From the NCBI GenBank assembly GCA_965232615.1, contig OZ246985.1:2294001-2358000 (forward strand): a stretch of DNA of 64,000 nucleotides, written 5' to 3'. A program made the translations under genes and the position numbers. Positions 35,408 through 44,632 of this stretch are shown piece after piece. This DNA comes from UBA2779 sp965232615. Its GTDB lineage: Bacteria; Spirochaetota; Spirochaetia; DSM-2461. How positions within the stretch are numbered: position 1 is the stretch's first letter; each line of letters opens with the position of its first letter. The notes under the pieces are model-generated. The model saw only the letters and a list, made by a program, of their open reading frames with translations. It had not been told where the DNA came from and made no database searches.

Positions 35408-36659
35408 GGATTACCGCAGTAAGAATACAGCATTGGGAGCCGAAGTCATCAATCACCCCCTGCCAGATCAGTATGGAGAGAAATTACTGGTTTTTGATCA
35501 CGGAGAAGGATGTCGGTTGTACGATGAATCGGGTAAGGAATACCTTGATATGGGTTCAGGTATAGCAGTCAATGCCCTTGGTTATGGGCGGGTTGATTTA
35601 GCCGAGATTGCATATGAACAGATGAAGAAGCTTGTTCATGTGTCCAATCTTTATACAACAAGACCACAACTGGCTCTGGCGGAAAGAGTTCTTGATTCAA
35701 GCAATTCCAGGGGTTTTCAGACCACATTTACGGCTGTGAATTTTGGCAACTCAGGTACTGAGGCTAATGAAGCCGCTTTGAAATATGCCCGTCTGTACGC
35801 ACTGACCCACAAAGGTTCCGGTCATCATCGATTCATTTCTTTCGAAAATGCTTTTCATGGCCGTAGCATGGGGTCTCTCAGTCTTACAGCCAATCAGGCT
35901 TATAGAGAACCATTCACACCATTGATCCCCGGTTGTGAAATACTGCCATTTAACGATGTAACCACATTGAGAGAAACCCTGGACGAGAGGGTGGCAGGAG
36001 TTATAGTTGAACCCATTCAGGGAGAAGGCGGACTTGATCAACTCTCATCTGGATTTACAAAAGAATTAAACTCACTTTGCCATAGATATAATATACTACT
36101 GATCGCAGATGAGGTGCAATCCGGTATCGGCCGCTGCGGAACATTGTTCGCCAGTGAAATAATGGGACTGGAGCCGGATATTATCACTTTGGCCAAGGCA
36201 TTTGCCGGAGGGCTTCCCCTGTCGGCCACTATTATTCCAGAAAAGGTTAATTCCCTGTTGAAACCGGGGCATCATGCCAGTACCTTTGGCGGCGGTCCGG
36301 TTACAACCAGAGTGGCTCTGAAAATATGGGAAACCGTATCGGATCCCATATTTCTCAGCGAGGTGAAACACAGAGGGAATCGTATGGCCGATCTACTCAG
36401 TCAGTGTCATACTCCCGGAGAAGTGAGAGGAGCCGGACTTCTCAGGGGTATCAAATTGAATCAAAAAAAGTATGATAGTACCTGGTGCCTGAGAGTGATC
36501 AATGCAATGAAGGACAGGGGAATCATCATCCTGAAGACCGGAGTGGATGTACTGCGTTTAGCTCCCCCTCTTATTATTTCCGATGAGGAGGTGGAGTATG
36601 GAGTTTCGACGCTGTTAGAGGTTATGCAGAACCTCTCATTGGAAAAGGAAGATTTATGA
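35388..36659 (+). CDS. argD: Acetylornithine aminotransferase
   Basis: About 423 residues, class III PLP aminotransferase. NFGNSGTEANEAALKYARLY and FENAFHGRSMGSLSLTAN precede LIADEVQSGIGRCG and LAKAFAGGLPLSA, which carries the PLP lysine. It converts N-acetylglutamate semialdehyde to N-acetylornithine. ATG at 35388 with GGAAGGAG upstream was chosen; it overlaps argB by 20 bp. A longer frame starts at 35346 inside argB. Confidence 0.93.
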   Translation: MEQRSGKDYRSKNTALGAEVINHPLPDQYGEKLLVFDHGEGCRLYDESGKEYLDMGSGIAVNALGYGRVDLAEIAYEQMKKLVHVSNLYTTRPQLALAERVLDSSNSRGFQTTFTAVNFGNSGTEANEAALKYARLYALTHKGSGHHRFISFENAFHGRSMGSLSLTANQAYREPFTPLIPGCEILPFNDVTTLRETLDERVAGVIVEPIQGEGGLDQLSSGFTKELNSLCHRYNILLIADEVQSGIGRCGTLFASEIMGLEPDIITLAKAFAGGLPLSATIIPEKVNSLLKPGHHASTFGGGPVTTRVALKIWETVSDPIFLSEVKHRGNRMADLLSQCHTPGEVRGAGLLRGIKLNQKKYDSTWCLRVINAMKDRGIIILKTGVDVLRLAPPLIISDEEVEYGVSTLLEVMQNLSLEKEDL

Positions 36660-37933
36660 AGAACAGCAACAAAGTTAAAAAAATATGTCTGGCTTATTCA
36701 GGTGGACTGGATACGTCCATAATAATGCCATGGCTGAAGGATAATTATAACAATCCGGAAATCATTGCCGTATGCACAAATGTGGGCCAGAAGGAAGATT
36801 GGGATGCTGTTAAGAAAAAAGCCTACGCCTCGGGAGCCTCAAAGTATTTCCTTATTGACTGCCAGGAAGAATTTGTGAGTGAGTACCTGTATCCTATGGC
36901 AAGAGCCGGGGCGGTCTATGAAGGCCAGTACCTTCTTGGAACTGCTATTGCACGACCCCTCCAGGCAGGAAAACAAGTTGAAACAGCCCTGGCTGAAGGC
37001 TGTGATGCCCTGGCCCACGGCTGTACAGGCAAGGGAAACGACCAGGTACGCTTTGAGCTGACGTATAAGGCCCTTGCCCCCCATCTCAAGGTTATTGCTC
37101 CCTGGCGACTTTGGGACATACACAGCCGTGAGCAGGCCATTGCCTATGCTGAAGAAAAAAAACTTGATCTCGGTACAATTTCGGCAAAAAACATCTACAG
37201 CCGTGACTGGAACATGTGGCATATGAGTCATGAGGGGGGGCAACTGGAAAACCCCTGGCAGGCACCGGATGAGGAAATGTTCCGCCTGTCAAAAAGTCCA
37301 CGGGAAGCTCCGGACAAAACAAGGGAAATCACTATCGAATTCGAAAAAGGCATTCCAGTTGGACTGAACGACAAAAAAATGAATGCCCTGCCCCTGCTGA
37401 CTGAACTCAACACTCTGGGAGCCGCCAATGGAATAGGCCGCACCGATATTGTGGAAACCAGAATGATTGGAATGAAAAGCCGCGGTATTTATGAAACACC
37501 AGGAGGAACAATTCTTCATACGGCCCTCAGAGATCTGGAACGATTTACAATCAACTTCGATGCCTTGAACATCAAGCAGAAACTTGCCCAGTACTATTCA
37601 GATTTAGTGTACGCAGGAAAATGGTTCACTACGGCACGCATAGGACTGGAAACCTATATGGAATCCGTGACAGCCTACACAACCGGATCGGTGAGACTAT
37701 CCCTGTACAAGGGAAATGTCTCTGTTACCGGCCGTCGATCACCATACGCCCTGTACCTGGAAGATTTGGCCAGTTTCGGCAAGACCGGATATAATCATGC
37801 GGATGCAGAAGGATTCATAAATCTCTATGGTTTGTCCACCGGTGTGACAGCCATGGTCCAGAAAGGATTGGAAGATGGTTCGGGTCAGGCCGTAGCAATG
37901 AAACAGGTCGCAGCCAATTTCCATGATAAGTAA
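36656..37933 (+). CDS. argG: Argininosuccinate synthase
   Basis: 425 residues. Condenses citrulline and aspartate with ATP. LAYSGGLDTSIIMPWLKDNY is the P-loop, and CTNVGQKEDWDAV, GCTGKGNDQVRFELTYKALAP and IYSRDWNMWHMSHEGG follow. ATGA overlap with argD. The last gene of argCBDG ends 6 bp from the convergent mtaB. argF, argH and argJ are not in the window. Confidence 0.96.
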   Translation: MKNSNKVKKICLAYSGGLDTSIIMPWLKDNYNNPEIIAVCTNVGQKEDWDAVKKKAYASGASKYFLIDCQEEFVSEYLYPMARAGAVYEGQYLLGTAIARPLQAGKQVETALAEGCDALAHGCTGKGNDQVRFELTYKALAPHLKVIAPWRLWDIHSREQAIAYAEEKKLDLGTISAKNIYSRDWNMWHMSHEGGQLENPWQAPDEEMFRLSKSPREAPDKTREITIEFEKGIPVGLNDKKMNALPLLTELNTLGAANGIGRTDIVETRMIGMKSRGIYETPGGTILHTALRDLERFTINFDALNIKQKLAQYYSDLVYAGKWFTTARIGLETYMESVTAYTTGSVRLSLYKGNVSVTGRRSPYALYLEDLASFGKTGYNHADAEGFINLYGLSTGVTAMVQKGLEDGSGQAVAMKQVAANFHDK

Positions 37934-37939
37934 ATTGGA

Positions 37940-39328
37940 TCAGAATAACTCCTGGGTGCCCTCTTGAGAGCACGATCCAATAAGATCGGGATCGTCTCCC
38001 TGATCGATGGATTGCACCCGGACGGAAAACAACCGGTTCCGCACTTCATCAGGTGATTTTTCTCCCGGTACTTCGAATCGAACGGGAACATAATTAGCCG
38101 AGAGACCACGGGCAATAAGTTTTCCACTATCCCATTCAGTCTGCTCAACCAGAATTTCCTGCATGGCTCCAATCATGGTCTCCCGGAAAACTCTTTTTCC
38201 TCTCCTGGAAATATCCCGAATGAGTCGGCTCCTCTCCTTCTTCACCTTTTCAGAGATTTGATCGGGCAACCTGTCTGCACGGGTTCCTGTACGTCTTGAA
38301 TACGGAAATGTATGGATATGACCGAAACCCAGCCTCTCACACATTCTGGTCGTATCGGCAAAATCATCATCCGTTTCACCTGGAAATCCCACAATAACAT
38401 CCGTTGTAAGATTGAATGACTTAATACGACGGCGAAGCTCCCCGGCAATGCTCTCGAACCAGACGGCTGTGTATGGCCGTTTCATAGCCTTCAGTATCCT
38501 TTCTGCCCCGGATTGGAGACACAGATGCATGTGAGGGGTCATTTTTGGATGTGCCATGAGATCCAGCAGGCCATTATCCAGGCGATCCGGTTCTATGGAC
38601 CCCAATCGCAAACGGAAATCTCCCTGAGCAAGAAGACAGGCCTCAACCAGACTGGTAAACCCCTTTTCGCCCTCCTGCCATCGGCTCATGTTAACACCTG
38701 TTAGAACAATTTCCCTGTATCCGGAAGCAGCCGCTTCCTCAACAACCTGAACCGTTTGCTCTAATGGGCGGCTTATACCTTTACCTCGAACAAATGGAAT
38801 GACACAAAAAGTACAAAAATGATCGCAGCCATCCTGCACCTTCACCATGGCTCGAGTCCGAAAAACCCGTTCCGCAACTGGATAGGCAAAGGGAGTTCTT
38901 CTGTCTTCCTGGAAATCAGATTGTATCTCTCCTTTAAAATATGCATCCACTAATTGAGGAATGTTGCTTTTATATTCATTGCCCACAACATACGTACGGC
39001 CGTCTGCCTCAAGTTCTTCCCTGTGTCCGTTTGCATAGCAGCCAGTCATCACAATAAGAGTTTCATCAGAGCCATGCCGTAAGGCATGATTCATTTCCGA
39101 CCGGCTTTTCCTGTCAGCCGTGTTCGTTACCATGCAGGTATTGATGATAACAGCATCCACGGATTCTCTGTAATCAGCAATTTCCCAACCCAGGGATTTG
39201 AACCCGGTGGCGATGGATTCTGTTTCTGCCTGGTTGAGTTTACAGCCCAGAGTTTTGAAGCTCACGCGTCGAGGTCCGGCCGAATGCTTCTGTCCCCCTG
39301 TGAGTTCTGATGAATGGAGTGCCGACAT
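37940..39328 (-). CDS. mtaB: tRNA t6A37 methylthiotransferase MtaB
   Basis: 462 residues. Radical-SAM enzyme that adds a methylthio group to t6A37 of tRNAs. The N-terminal MTTase domain has FKTLGCKLNQAETESI and IINTCMVTNTADRKSR. The radical-SAM motif CDHFCTFCVIPFVRGKGISRP (CxxxCxxC) is near residue 150. The C-terminal TRAM domain is degenerate but present. The TLGCKLNQ start and CMVTNTAD distinguish it from MiaB. Its ATG shares one base with the miaB stop, so the two paralogues form an operon. Confidence 0.9.
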   Translation of the reverse strand: MSALHSSELTGGQKHSAGPRRVSFKTLGCKLNQAETESIATGFKSLGWEIADYRESVDAVIINTCMVTNTADRKSRSEMNHALRHGSDETLIVMTGCYANGHREELEADGRTYVVGNEYKSNIPQLVDAYFKGEIQSDFQEDRRTPFAYPVAERVFRTRAMVKVQDGCDHFCTFCVIPFVRGKGISRPLEQTVQVVEEAAASGYREIVLTGVNMSRWQEGEKGFTSLVEACLLAQGDFRLRLGSIEPDRLDNGLLDLMAHPKMTPHMHLCLQSGAERILKAMKRPYTAVWFESIAGELRRRIKSFNLTTDVIVGFPGETDDDFADTTRMCERLGFGHIHTFPYSRRTGTRADRLPDQISEKVKKERSRLIRDISRRGKRVFRETMIGAMQEILVEQTEWDSGKLIARGLSANYVPVRFEVPGEKSPDEVRNRLFSVRVQSIDQGDDPDLIGSCSQEGTQELF

Positions 39329-40656
39329 CAGAGTGTTTCCTCTCGAACCACAACTCCTTCCATACTCAGAGGGCGGGCACCTGTAATCTTTACCTGAGCA
39401 AATTCACCTGTGGCTACACCTTCGGCATTGACACGGACGGGTATGCGACCCTCTGTATACCCGGAATAGAATCCCGGCTTGCGGTCTTTCTCAGTAACCA
39501 GAACCCGAAAGACTTTTCCAACTCTGGCTTTTCTGACTGGTTCCGCAATATCAATGAGGAGGCTGCTGAGAATGTGGAAGCGGCGTAGCTTTTCCTCAGG
39601 GCTCACATTATCTTCCCAGTCGGCGCTTTTTGCCCCCGGCCGCATGCTGTAACGGGCGATGTAGGCCATATCGTATTGAAATTCCCGCATGGCATTGGCC
39701 GTAGCCTGAAACTGCTCTTCATTCTCATCTGTGAAGCCCACGATGATGTCTGTGAACAGAGTGGAATCAGGGAGGATTCTACGGATGTCTTTCACCACTG
39801 TCCGGTATTGTTCCATTGTATGCTTTCTATTCATTTTCCGCAGAACTTCATCGTCGCCGGACTGGAGGGGGAGATGGATCCATCTGGCCAGAACAGGATA
39901 TCGAGCCATAACCTCCAGTAGCTCCCGGGTCATGTCCCGGGGATGAGGGGAAGTAAAAAAGACCCAGAAGTCCCGGTTGCCCTGCTGACCCAGCTCACCG
40001 ATTCCTCTCATCAGCTGAGGGAAGGTAAGCTCAGCATTCGGGCGATCCAGACCATAGGAGTTAACATTCTGTCCCAGTAGGGTAATGGATTTACAATTCC
40101 CAGCTACCAGAGATTGCACCTCGGATAAGATGTCTTCTGAAGGACGGGAAACCTCCCTGCCACGAGTGTAGGGAACAGCACAGAAGGAGCAAAATTTATT
40201 GCAGCCGTTCTGGATTGGTACATAGGCTTCAATTCGCGATGAGTAACTGGGTTTCACGTTCCAGAATTCTTCAATCCGCTGGCTCCCCCCCGGAATTCCG
40301 GACTGTGTAGTAACGCCATATTGACGTATCATTTCAGGCAGTGCGGGCAATTGATCAATCGAAAAAACAAGATCAAACAGCTTGAGAAACTTCTTCTTAT
40401 CGGCAGGAAGCACACAACCGGAAAGAAAGGTTATAAGGGATTTTGTGTCTTTGGTTTTATTCCATTTATGAATTTTCCCATAAACACGATCTATGGCTTT
40501 CTGACGCACCGAACAGGCAACGATTCCCCTGAGAACAATATCGTCATCATCTTCCTTGAAAGCTTCCGTGTATCCCATACCGCTGAGTACGGTTCGTATT
40601 CTCTCGGTATCCGATTTATTCATCTGGCAGCCAAATGGTACTATATGGTATTTCAT
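39328..40656 (-). CDS. miaB: tRNA i6A37 methylthiotransferase MiaB
   Basis: About 442 residues. Radical-SAM enzyme for 2-methylthio-N6-isopentenyladenosine-37. FGCQMNKSDTERI, IVACSVRQKA and the CxxxCxxC motif CNKFCSFCAVPYTRGREVSRP are MiaB-like, as is SLTLLGQNVNSYG. ATG at 40656 is chosen; a reading frame that begins at 40875 runs through element copy D and is an artefact of the repeat. ATG at 40674 is an alternative. No clear ribosome binding site apart from GGACTGG. Copy D separates it from lipA. Confidence 0.92.
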   Translation of the reverse strand: MKYHIVPFGCQMNKSDTERIRTVLSGMGYTEAFKEDDDDIVLRGIVACSVRQKAIDRVYGKIHKWNKTKDTKSLITFLSGCVLPADKKKFLKLFDLVFSIDQLPALPEMIRQYGVTTQSGIPGGSQRIEEFWNVKPSYSSRIEAYVPIQNGCNKFCSFCAVPYTRGREVSRPSEDILSEVQSLVAGNCKSITLLGQNVNSYGLDRPNAELTFPQLMRGIGELGQQGNRDFWVFFTSPHPRDMTRELLEVMARYPVLARWIHLPLQSGDDEVLRKMNRKHTMEQYRTVVKDIRRILPDSTLFTDIIVGFTDENEEQFQATANAMREFQYDMAYIARYSMRPGAKSADWEDNVSPEEKLRRFHILSSLLIDIAEPVRKARVGKVFRVLVTEKDRKPGFYSGYTEGRIPVRVNAEGVATGEFAQVKITGARPLSMEGVVVREETL

Positions 40657-40709
40657 AACCCAGTCCGTATTCATATCATGAGATAATTCTATCAGTAGTA
40701 TCATATTCA

Positions 40710-40903
40710 GGGTACCTCTAAAAAACAGCTTTAGGAAATTGACGATGTGGCGGTGCGTTCCTCGGAGCTTTGCTCCTGCGGTACGCACCTGCTTATGTGA
40801 GCATTTTGACAACGCAGTAGCGGCAGAAAAGACCTGACTGCGCCGTGCCCTGCGCGGCAGAAAAGATCGAGTCAAGAACTCAATGGGGTTTTTATAGGTA
40901 CCC
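40710..40903 (+). mobile_element. Dispersed hairpin element, copy D
   Basis: 194 bp between GGGTACCTCTAAAAAAC and a TTTTTATAGGTACCC end, with a perfect TTCA duplication (40706-40709 and 40904-40907). It holds one hairpin module (GTGCGT/ACGCAC arms) and, near the right end, a second palindrome (CTGCGCCGTGCCCTGCGCGG) flanked by two copies of GCGGCAGAAAAGA. It lies in the divergent miaB-lipA promoter region. Confidence 0.85.
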
Positions 40904-40945
40904 TTCAGGTATTCTCATCATAGTGAACAACACTATACTCTAAAA

Positions 40946-41854
40946 ATGACAACTCATCTCCGTAAACCTGACTGGTTAAAAATCAAACTTAAGACCACAG
41001 AAGACACTTCCACAATTCGCAGGGATTTGCGGGAAAGAGGGCTTACCACCGTATGTGAAGAAGCCAGGTGTCCTAATCTTCATGAGTGCTGGAGTCATCA
41101 TCGAACAGCCACTTTCATGATACTCGGTGATACCTGTACCCGAAACTGCCGATTCTGTGCAGTAAAAACAGGGGATCCTGAGGATCCCGACGCATCGGAA
41201 CCTGATCGCATTGCATCTTCAATAGAAAAACTGAGCATATCTCACGCAGTGATTACCATGGTGAGCAGGGATGATCTTCCTGACGGCGGGGCCCGTTACC
41301 TTGCTGCGACCGGCACAGCTATCCATCATCGACTGCCGGAAACAACGGTAGAGTACCTTTCCTCCGATATGATGGGTAAAGCTGAATCAATCGAAATTCT
41401 CATTGAATCCAAACCTGAAATCCTGGGTCATAATATTGAAACTGTCCGTAGCCTTACTCCATTGGTACGTGCCCGAAGTGATTACAACCGTTCCCTGGAT
41501 TTCTTGCGTACAGCCCGCAGGCTGGATAAGAAGATCCTCCTGAAAAGTAGCATAATGCTGGGGCTGGGAGAGGAGATGGATGAAATACTGACAACCCTGA
41601 AAGACATCCGCGAAACAGGCTGCGACATCCTGAATATTGGACAGTATCTTCAACCGACCCGCCATCATCTTCCAGTAAAAAAATACTGGCATCCTGAGGA
41701 TTTTGATTTGCTCGCAGAGAAAGCAGGAGATATGGGATTCGGCAAAGTTGTTGCCGGTCCCCTGGTTCGATCCAGCTACCACGCGGGGATTCCGTTTGCC
41801 ACAAATACAATAGGAGGTTTGCAATCAGGGCTTCAAGGTACTGGGGAGAATTGA
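40946..41854 (+). CDS. lipA: Lipoyl synthase
   Basis: 302 residues. Radical-SAM enzyme that inserts two sulfurs into octanoyl groups on lipoyl domains. The auxiliary cluster motif is CEEARCPNLHEC (near residue 37), and the radical-SAM motif is CTRNCRFCAVKTG. The C-terminal LVRSSYHAG is also typical. No lipB or lplA adjoins. ATG at 40946 has no strong ribosome binding site; TATACT lies just upstream. Confidence 0.95.
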   Translation: MTTHLRKPDWLKIKLKTTEDTSTIRRDLRERGLTTVCEEARCPNLHECWSHHRTATFMILGDTCTRNCRFCAVKTGDPEDPDASEPDRIASSIEKLSISHAVITMVSRDDLPDGGARYLAATGTAIHHRLPETTVEYLSSDMMGKAESIEILIESKPEILGHNIETVRSLTPLVRARSDYNRSLDFLRTARRLDKKILLKSSIMLGLGEEMDEILTTLKDIRETGCDILNIGQYLQPTRHHLPVKKYWHPEDFDLLAEKAGDMGFGKVVAGPLVRSSYHAGIPFATNTIGGLQSGLQGTGEN

Positions 41855-42047
41855 TGCGATTCCCTGTGCTCCAGCCCGTTCAGCTGTGGTGATCCATGTC
41901 TGGCTGTTGAAGGAACTCCCCATGAGAGAATCCATGGCAAGGCGAGTTGAAATGTCCCGAAAGAAGAATAAAACTCATTCCGAAGAGGCTGGGGTTACCA
42001 GATAGATACTGCAAGTGGCGAAACATCAAGACAGATTGAAGAGGGTA

Positions 42048-43580
42048 TTACAGGATTTTATGTTCTGATAACAAACCATCAGGGTCAGCACCTGTGAACA
42101 GATTGATCTGTTGAATAGCTTGAGCTTTCAGCAGCCCTCCCCCATTAACAGTGGCAACCCCAAGTGAAGCCGCTCTTCTGAGCAGAACCGTTTCAACAGG
42201 GTCATAGATGACATCATAAACAAGGCTACAGGATGATGGATCCCACCATGGTAAAGGATCCTGTTCAGAATGGGGTGCCATTCCGACAGAAGTTGTCTGG
42301 ATGGCAATTTCTACCTCATTGAGCAAGTTATTGGATTCTGGTTCCAATGAGCCGTACAGTCCCCCTGTTTCTGCCGCCAATACCGCAGCTTTCTCTGGCG
42401 TTCGATTCAGAATTACCAGATGGGCTCCAAGATCAGCCAGACCATGGACCACAGCCCTGCTGGTACCACCTGCTCCTATGACAAGGATTTTCTTACCTTC
42501 AAGATTTTGTTTGTTCTTCAGATTCAAAGCTTTGACCAGAGTTTGAATGAACCCGGTAATGTCTGTGTTGCAGGCATACCAACTATTCGCAGTGCAAACA
42601 AGTGTGTTGGCTGCTTTCACCCGTATAGCCAGATTATCTGCCCTGTCAGCAAGTATCAGTGCTGTTTCCTTGTGTGGGACTGTTACAGATAAGCCCGAAA
42701 TACCCAGAATCAGACAGGTTTCCAGGAAAGTACCCAGATCATTTGACACAACTGGAAGATAGGTTCCTGGAAAATGATGCTTCTGCAACCAGCTATTGTG
42801 TATCTGAGGTGACTGACTATGGGCAACAGGATTACCTGTGACTGCATAAAGAGGAGTAGACTGATCAATGTCCTTAAAACGGTATAGATTGCAAAGAGAT
42901 TCAGGGTTCAGGCACTCTGGAGATGAGGGAAGCAGGTTGTCGGTTTTACTGTCATGGGAATAAGTCCATGAAGAGCCAAATTTCTCTGCCAGAATTCGAG
43001 TCGGCATACCATATTCACCTAAACCAAGAATAATTTTTTCAGGAACATCTTTCAGCTCCTGAGCCAGAGAGGCTAATTTATGGAGGTGCTGGCTATGTTT
43101 GCATTTCACAGCCAGCTTGGGGATTGCACCATCCTGCTTCAACACCTTTATACATTGCACCAAATCTGTCACAGGCTGATCCAGGAGATCCCCGGTCAAA
43201 TCAGTAAGGGATCGTATTACCTGTGTTTCGGATCTGCTTGCAGCATGGATGATCTGGTCCGAAACTGTTTCCATTTCAACATACGAAAAGCTGGATGTAC
43301 GGAGCAGGTTGATCATCAACTCCAGTCGTTCTGACTCCGTCTCATCACAGTGTCCCCACATCCCTCCATTCTCCAATGTTCGAATAGACAGAATGATGGG
43401 AATGCTCCTGCCAGATTTTTCAGCCAATCGGTATGGGAAATTGTCAGCAACTTGTCGTTCATGAGGGGCGAGAAGGTCAACACAGAACTCCACCAAGTCA
43501 ACAAATTGCTGGTTAGCTATAACTTGACTGACCATCAGGTCAATTTCAGGGTCTGTCAAACTCAGACACAGCCTGCTCAC
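42048..43580 (-). CDS. AroD-AroE fusion with altered AroD active site
   Basis: 510 residues. Type I 3-dehydroquinate dehydratase (residues about 1-230) fused to shikimate dehydrogenase (about 240-505). The AroE part is intact: GNPVAHSQSPQIHN, VTVPHKETAL (catalytic Lys), NTDITGF and the VIGAGGTSRAVVHGL nucleotide loop. The AroD part keeps the Schiff-base lysine (IPKLAVKC, Lys155), Glu31, Arg67 and Arg195, but the general base His is Thr126 (SLTDLT where SNHDF is usual), its Glu partner is Asn71, and the usual Arg is Cys33. It starts at GTG 43580 with AGGAG upstream, overlapping the previous gene (GTGA). The AroD half may be inactive or use an altered mechanism. Confidence 0.88.
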   Translation of the reverse strand: MSRLCLSLTDPEIDLMVSQVIANQQFVDLVEFCVDLLAPHERQVADNFPYRLAEKSGRSIPIILSIRTLENGGMWGHCDETESERLELMINLLRTSSFSYVEMETVSDQIIHAASRSETQVIRSLTDLTGDLLDQPVTDLVQCIKVLKQDGAIPKLAVKCKHSQHLHKLASLAQELKDVPEKIILGLGEYGMPTRILAEKFGSSWTYSHDSKTDNLLPSSPECLNPESLCNLYRFKDIDQSTPLYAVTGNPVAHSQSPQIHNSWLQKHHFPGTYLPVVSNDLGTFLETCLILGISGLSVTVPHKETALILADRADNLAIRVKAANTLVCTANSWYACNTDITGFIQTLVKALNLKNKQNLEGKKILVIGAGGTSRAVVHGLADLGAHLVILNRTPEKAAVLAAETGGLYGSLEPESNNLLNEVEIAIQTTSVGMAPHSEQDPLPWWDPSSCSLVYDVIYDPVETVLLRRAASLGVATVNGGGLLKAQAIQQINLFTGADPDGLLSEHKIL

Positions 43581-44044
43581 CAGTCACTCCTATAAACATA
43601 CATGTCAATCAGCACATTCTCATGAAAATATAATCTTATACGGGATGGAAATCCGATATCAGGAAGAGTCCATGTCAAATACTTATCCAGAGAATTCACA
43701 GGAGGTCCCCAAAGCTCTTCAATCGCTTCCCGGCTCATACCCATACTCACACCGTCAACTTCACCTCTCCAGCGTTCGTCAACTCGGATCTGCCACACTC
43801 TATCCTGAAACCAGAATAAATACTGATGGTCAGAGTAATAAAAAACAACATTGTCTTCGTCTGGAGTTTTTCCCCTGTGGACAAAAACATTCTCTGGATT
43901 CCCGATGTTATTGACAGCATCCTGGAATTCCCAGCCAAGCTTTCCCGTGAAATCTACAGCAAGTGGTTTGACATCTCCTTCCAGTGCGAAGAGTTTAAAA
44001 AGTCCCATAAGCAGGAATACTATGGCGGATTTGATATATCGCAT
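43577..44044 (-). CDS. Secreted protein, unknown function
   Basis: 155 residues. The N-terminus MRYIKSAIVFLLMGLFKLFALEG looks like a signal peptide, possibly retained as an anchor. The rest contains IGNPENVFVHRG and MGMSREAIEELWGPPVN, a short Trp/Pro-containing motif repeated in similar secreted spirochaete proteins (inferred). It overlaps the aroDE start. No family recognised. Confidence 0.5.
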   Translation of the reverse strand: MRYIKSAIVFLLMGLFKLFALEGDVKPLAVDFTGKLGWEFQDAVNNIGNPENVFVHRGKTPDEDNVVFYYSDHQYLFWFQDRVWQIRVDERWRGEVDGVSMGMSREAIEELWGPPVNSLDKYLTWTLPDIGFPSRIRLYFHENVLIDMYVYRSDW

Positions 44045-44065
44045 TGGATATATGATAACACTTGA

Positions 44066-44264
44066 CTAATTCAGGGTGAAGTCACAATAGAACTGAGAAG
44101 TATGCGGTGTCAGAAAGCCTGTAAAACCCCCTTCGACCCCTCCCGGGACTCCAATTCCCTCCTGGACCTTCACATACAACGGATCATAACGACCCGATTC
44201 CATCCCCGGATTCCGCCACTCACACAGCCAGGTTTTCTTCTCCTCCACACCCAGATTGACCTTA
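44066..44264 (-). pseudogene. Possible 3' gene remnant cut by element copy E
   Basis: A frame open from the left edge of copy E to a stop at 44066 encodes KTWLCEWRNPGMESGRYDPL, then LYVKVQEGIGVPGGVEGGF. It has no start codon with a ribosome binding site and matches no family I recognise. It could be the tail of a gene truncated by the element. Confidence 0.25.
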
Positions 44265-44500
44265 GGGCACCTCTAAAAAACAGCTTCAGGAAATTGACGA
44301 AGAGGCGGTGTGTTCCTCGGGCTACGCCCTGCGGTACACACCTGATTAAATTTCTTGTCGATACAAGGCGGCCTGTCTGCGTGCGGACACGCACAGGCAG
44401 GCAAAAGCGGAGCGTAGCTGGGCTTAGTTGAGCATTTTGACAACGCAGTAGCGGCGGAAAGATCTGAGTCAAGAACTCAATGGGTTTTTTAGAGGTACCC
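44265..44500 (+). mobile_element. Dispersed hairpin element, copy E
   Basis: 236 bp, GGGCACCTCTAAAAAACAG to TTTTTTAGAGGTACCC. It contains a covariant hairpin module (GTGTGT/ACACAC arms with GGGC/GCCC inner stem) and an inserted imperfect palindrome (CTGTCTGCGTGC, then CACGCACAGGCAG). Flanks are CTTA and TTTA (3 of 4 match). Copy E ends 62 bp before the nifJ promoter. Confidence 0.82.
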
Positions 44501-44562
44501 TTTATATTTTTCCAATAAACTCGAAAGAAGCTTCTAATTAAACAAACATTCTTTTTCAGTGC

Positions 44563-44591
44563 TTGAATCTTAAAGCATAGGGGTATATGAT
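44563..44591 (+). promoter_or_regulatory. Promoter of the pyruvate:ferredoxin oxidoreductase gene
   Basis: TTGAAT (44563-44568) and TATGAT (44586-44591) with a 17-bp spacer, about 42 bp before the ATG. Confidence 0.6.
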
Positions 44592-44632
44592 TCGACAAGT
44601 TCAAGGATATATTTCTTAATGAAGGAAACTCT

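Noticed and set aside
40657..40875. N-terminal extension of miaB through element copy D
   Set aside because: The extra residues come from the repeat; the MiaB domain starts at MKYHIVPFGCQMN at 40656.
41855..42047. Small gene after lipA (lipB-like or other)
   Set aside because: Frames are short and interrupted (an ATG that overlaps the lipA stop ends after 12 codons); a 50-codon frame to 42005 has no start or recognisable family.
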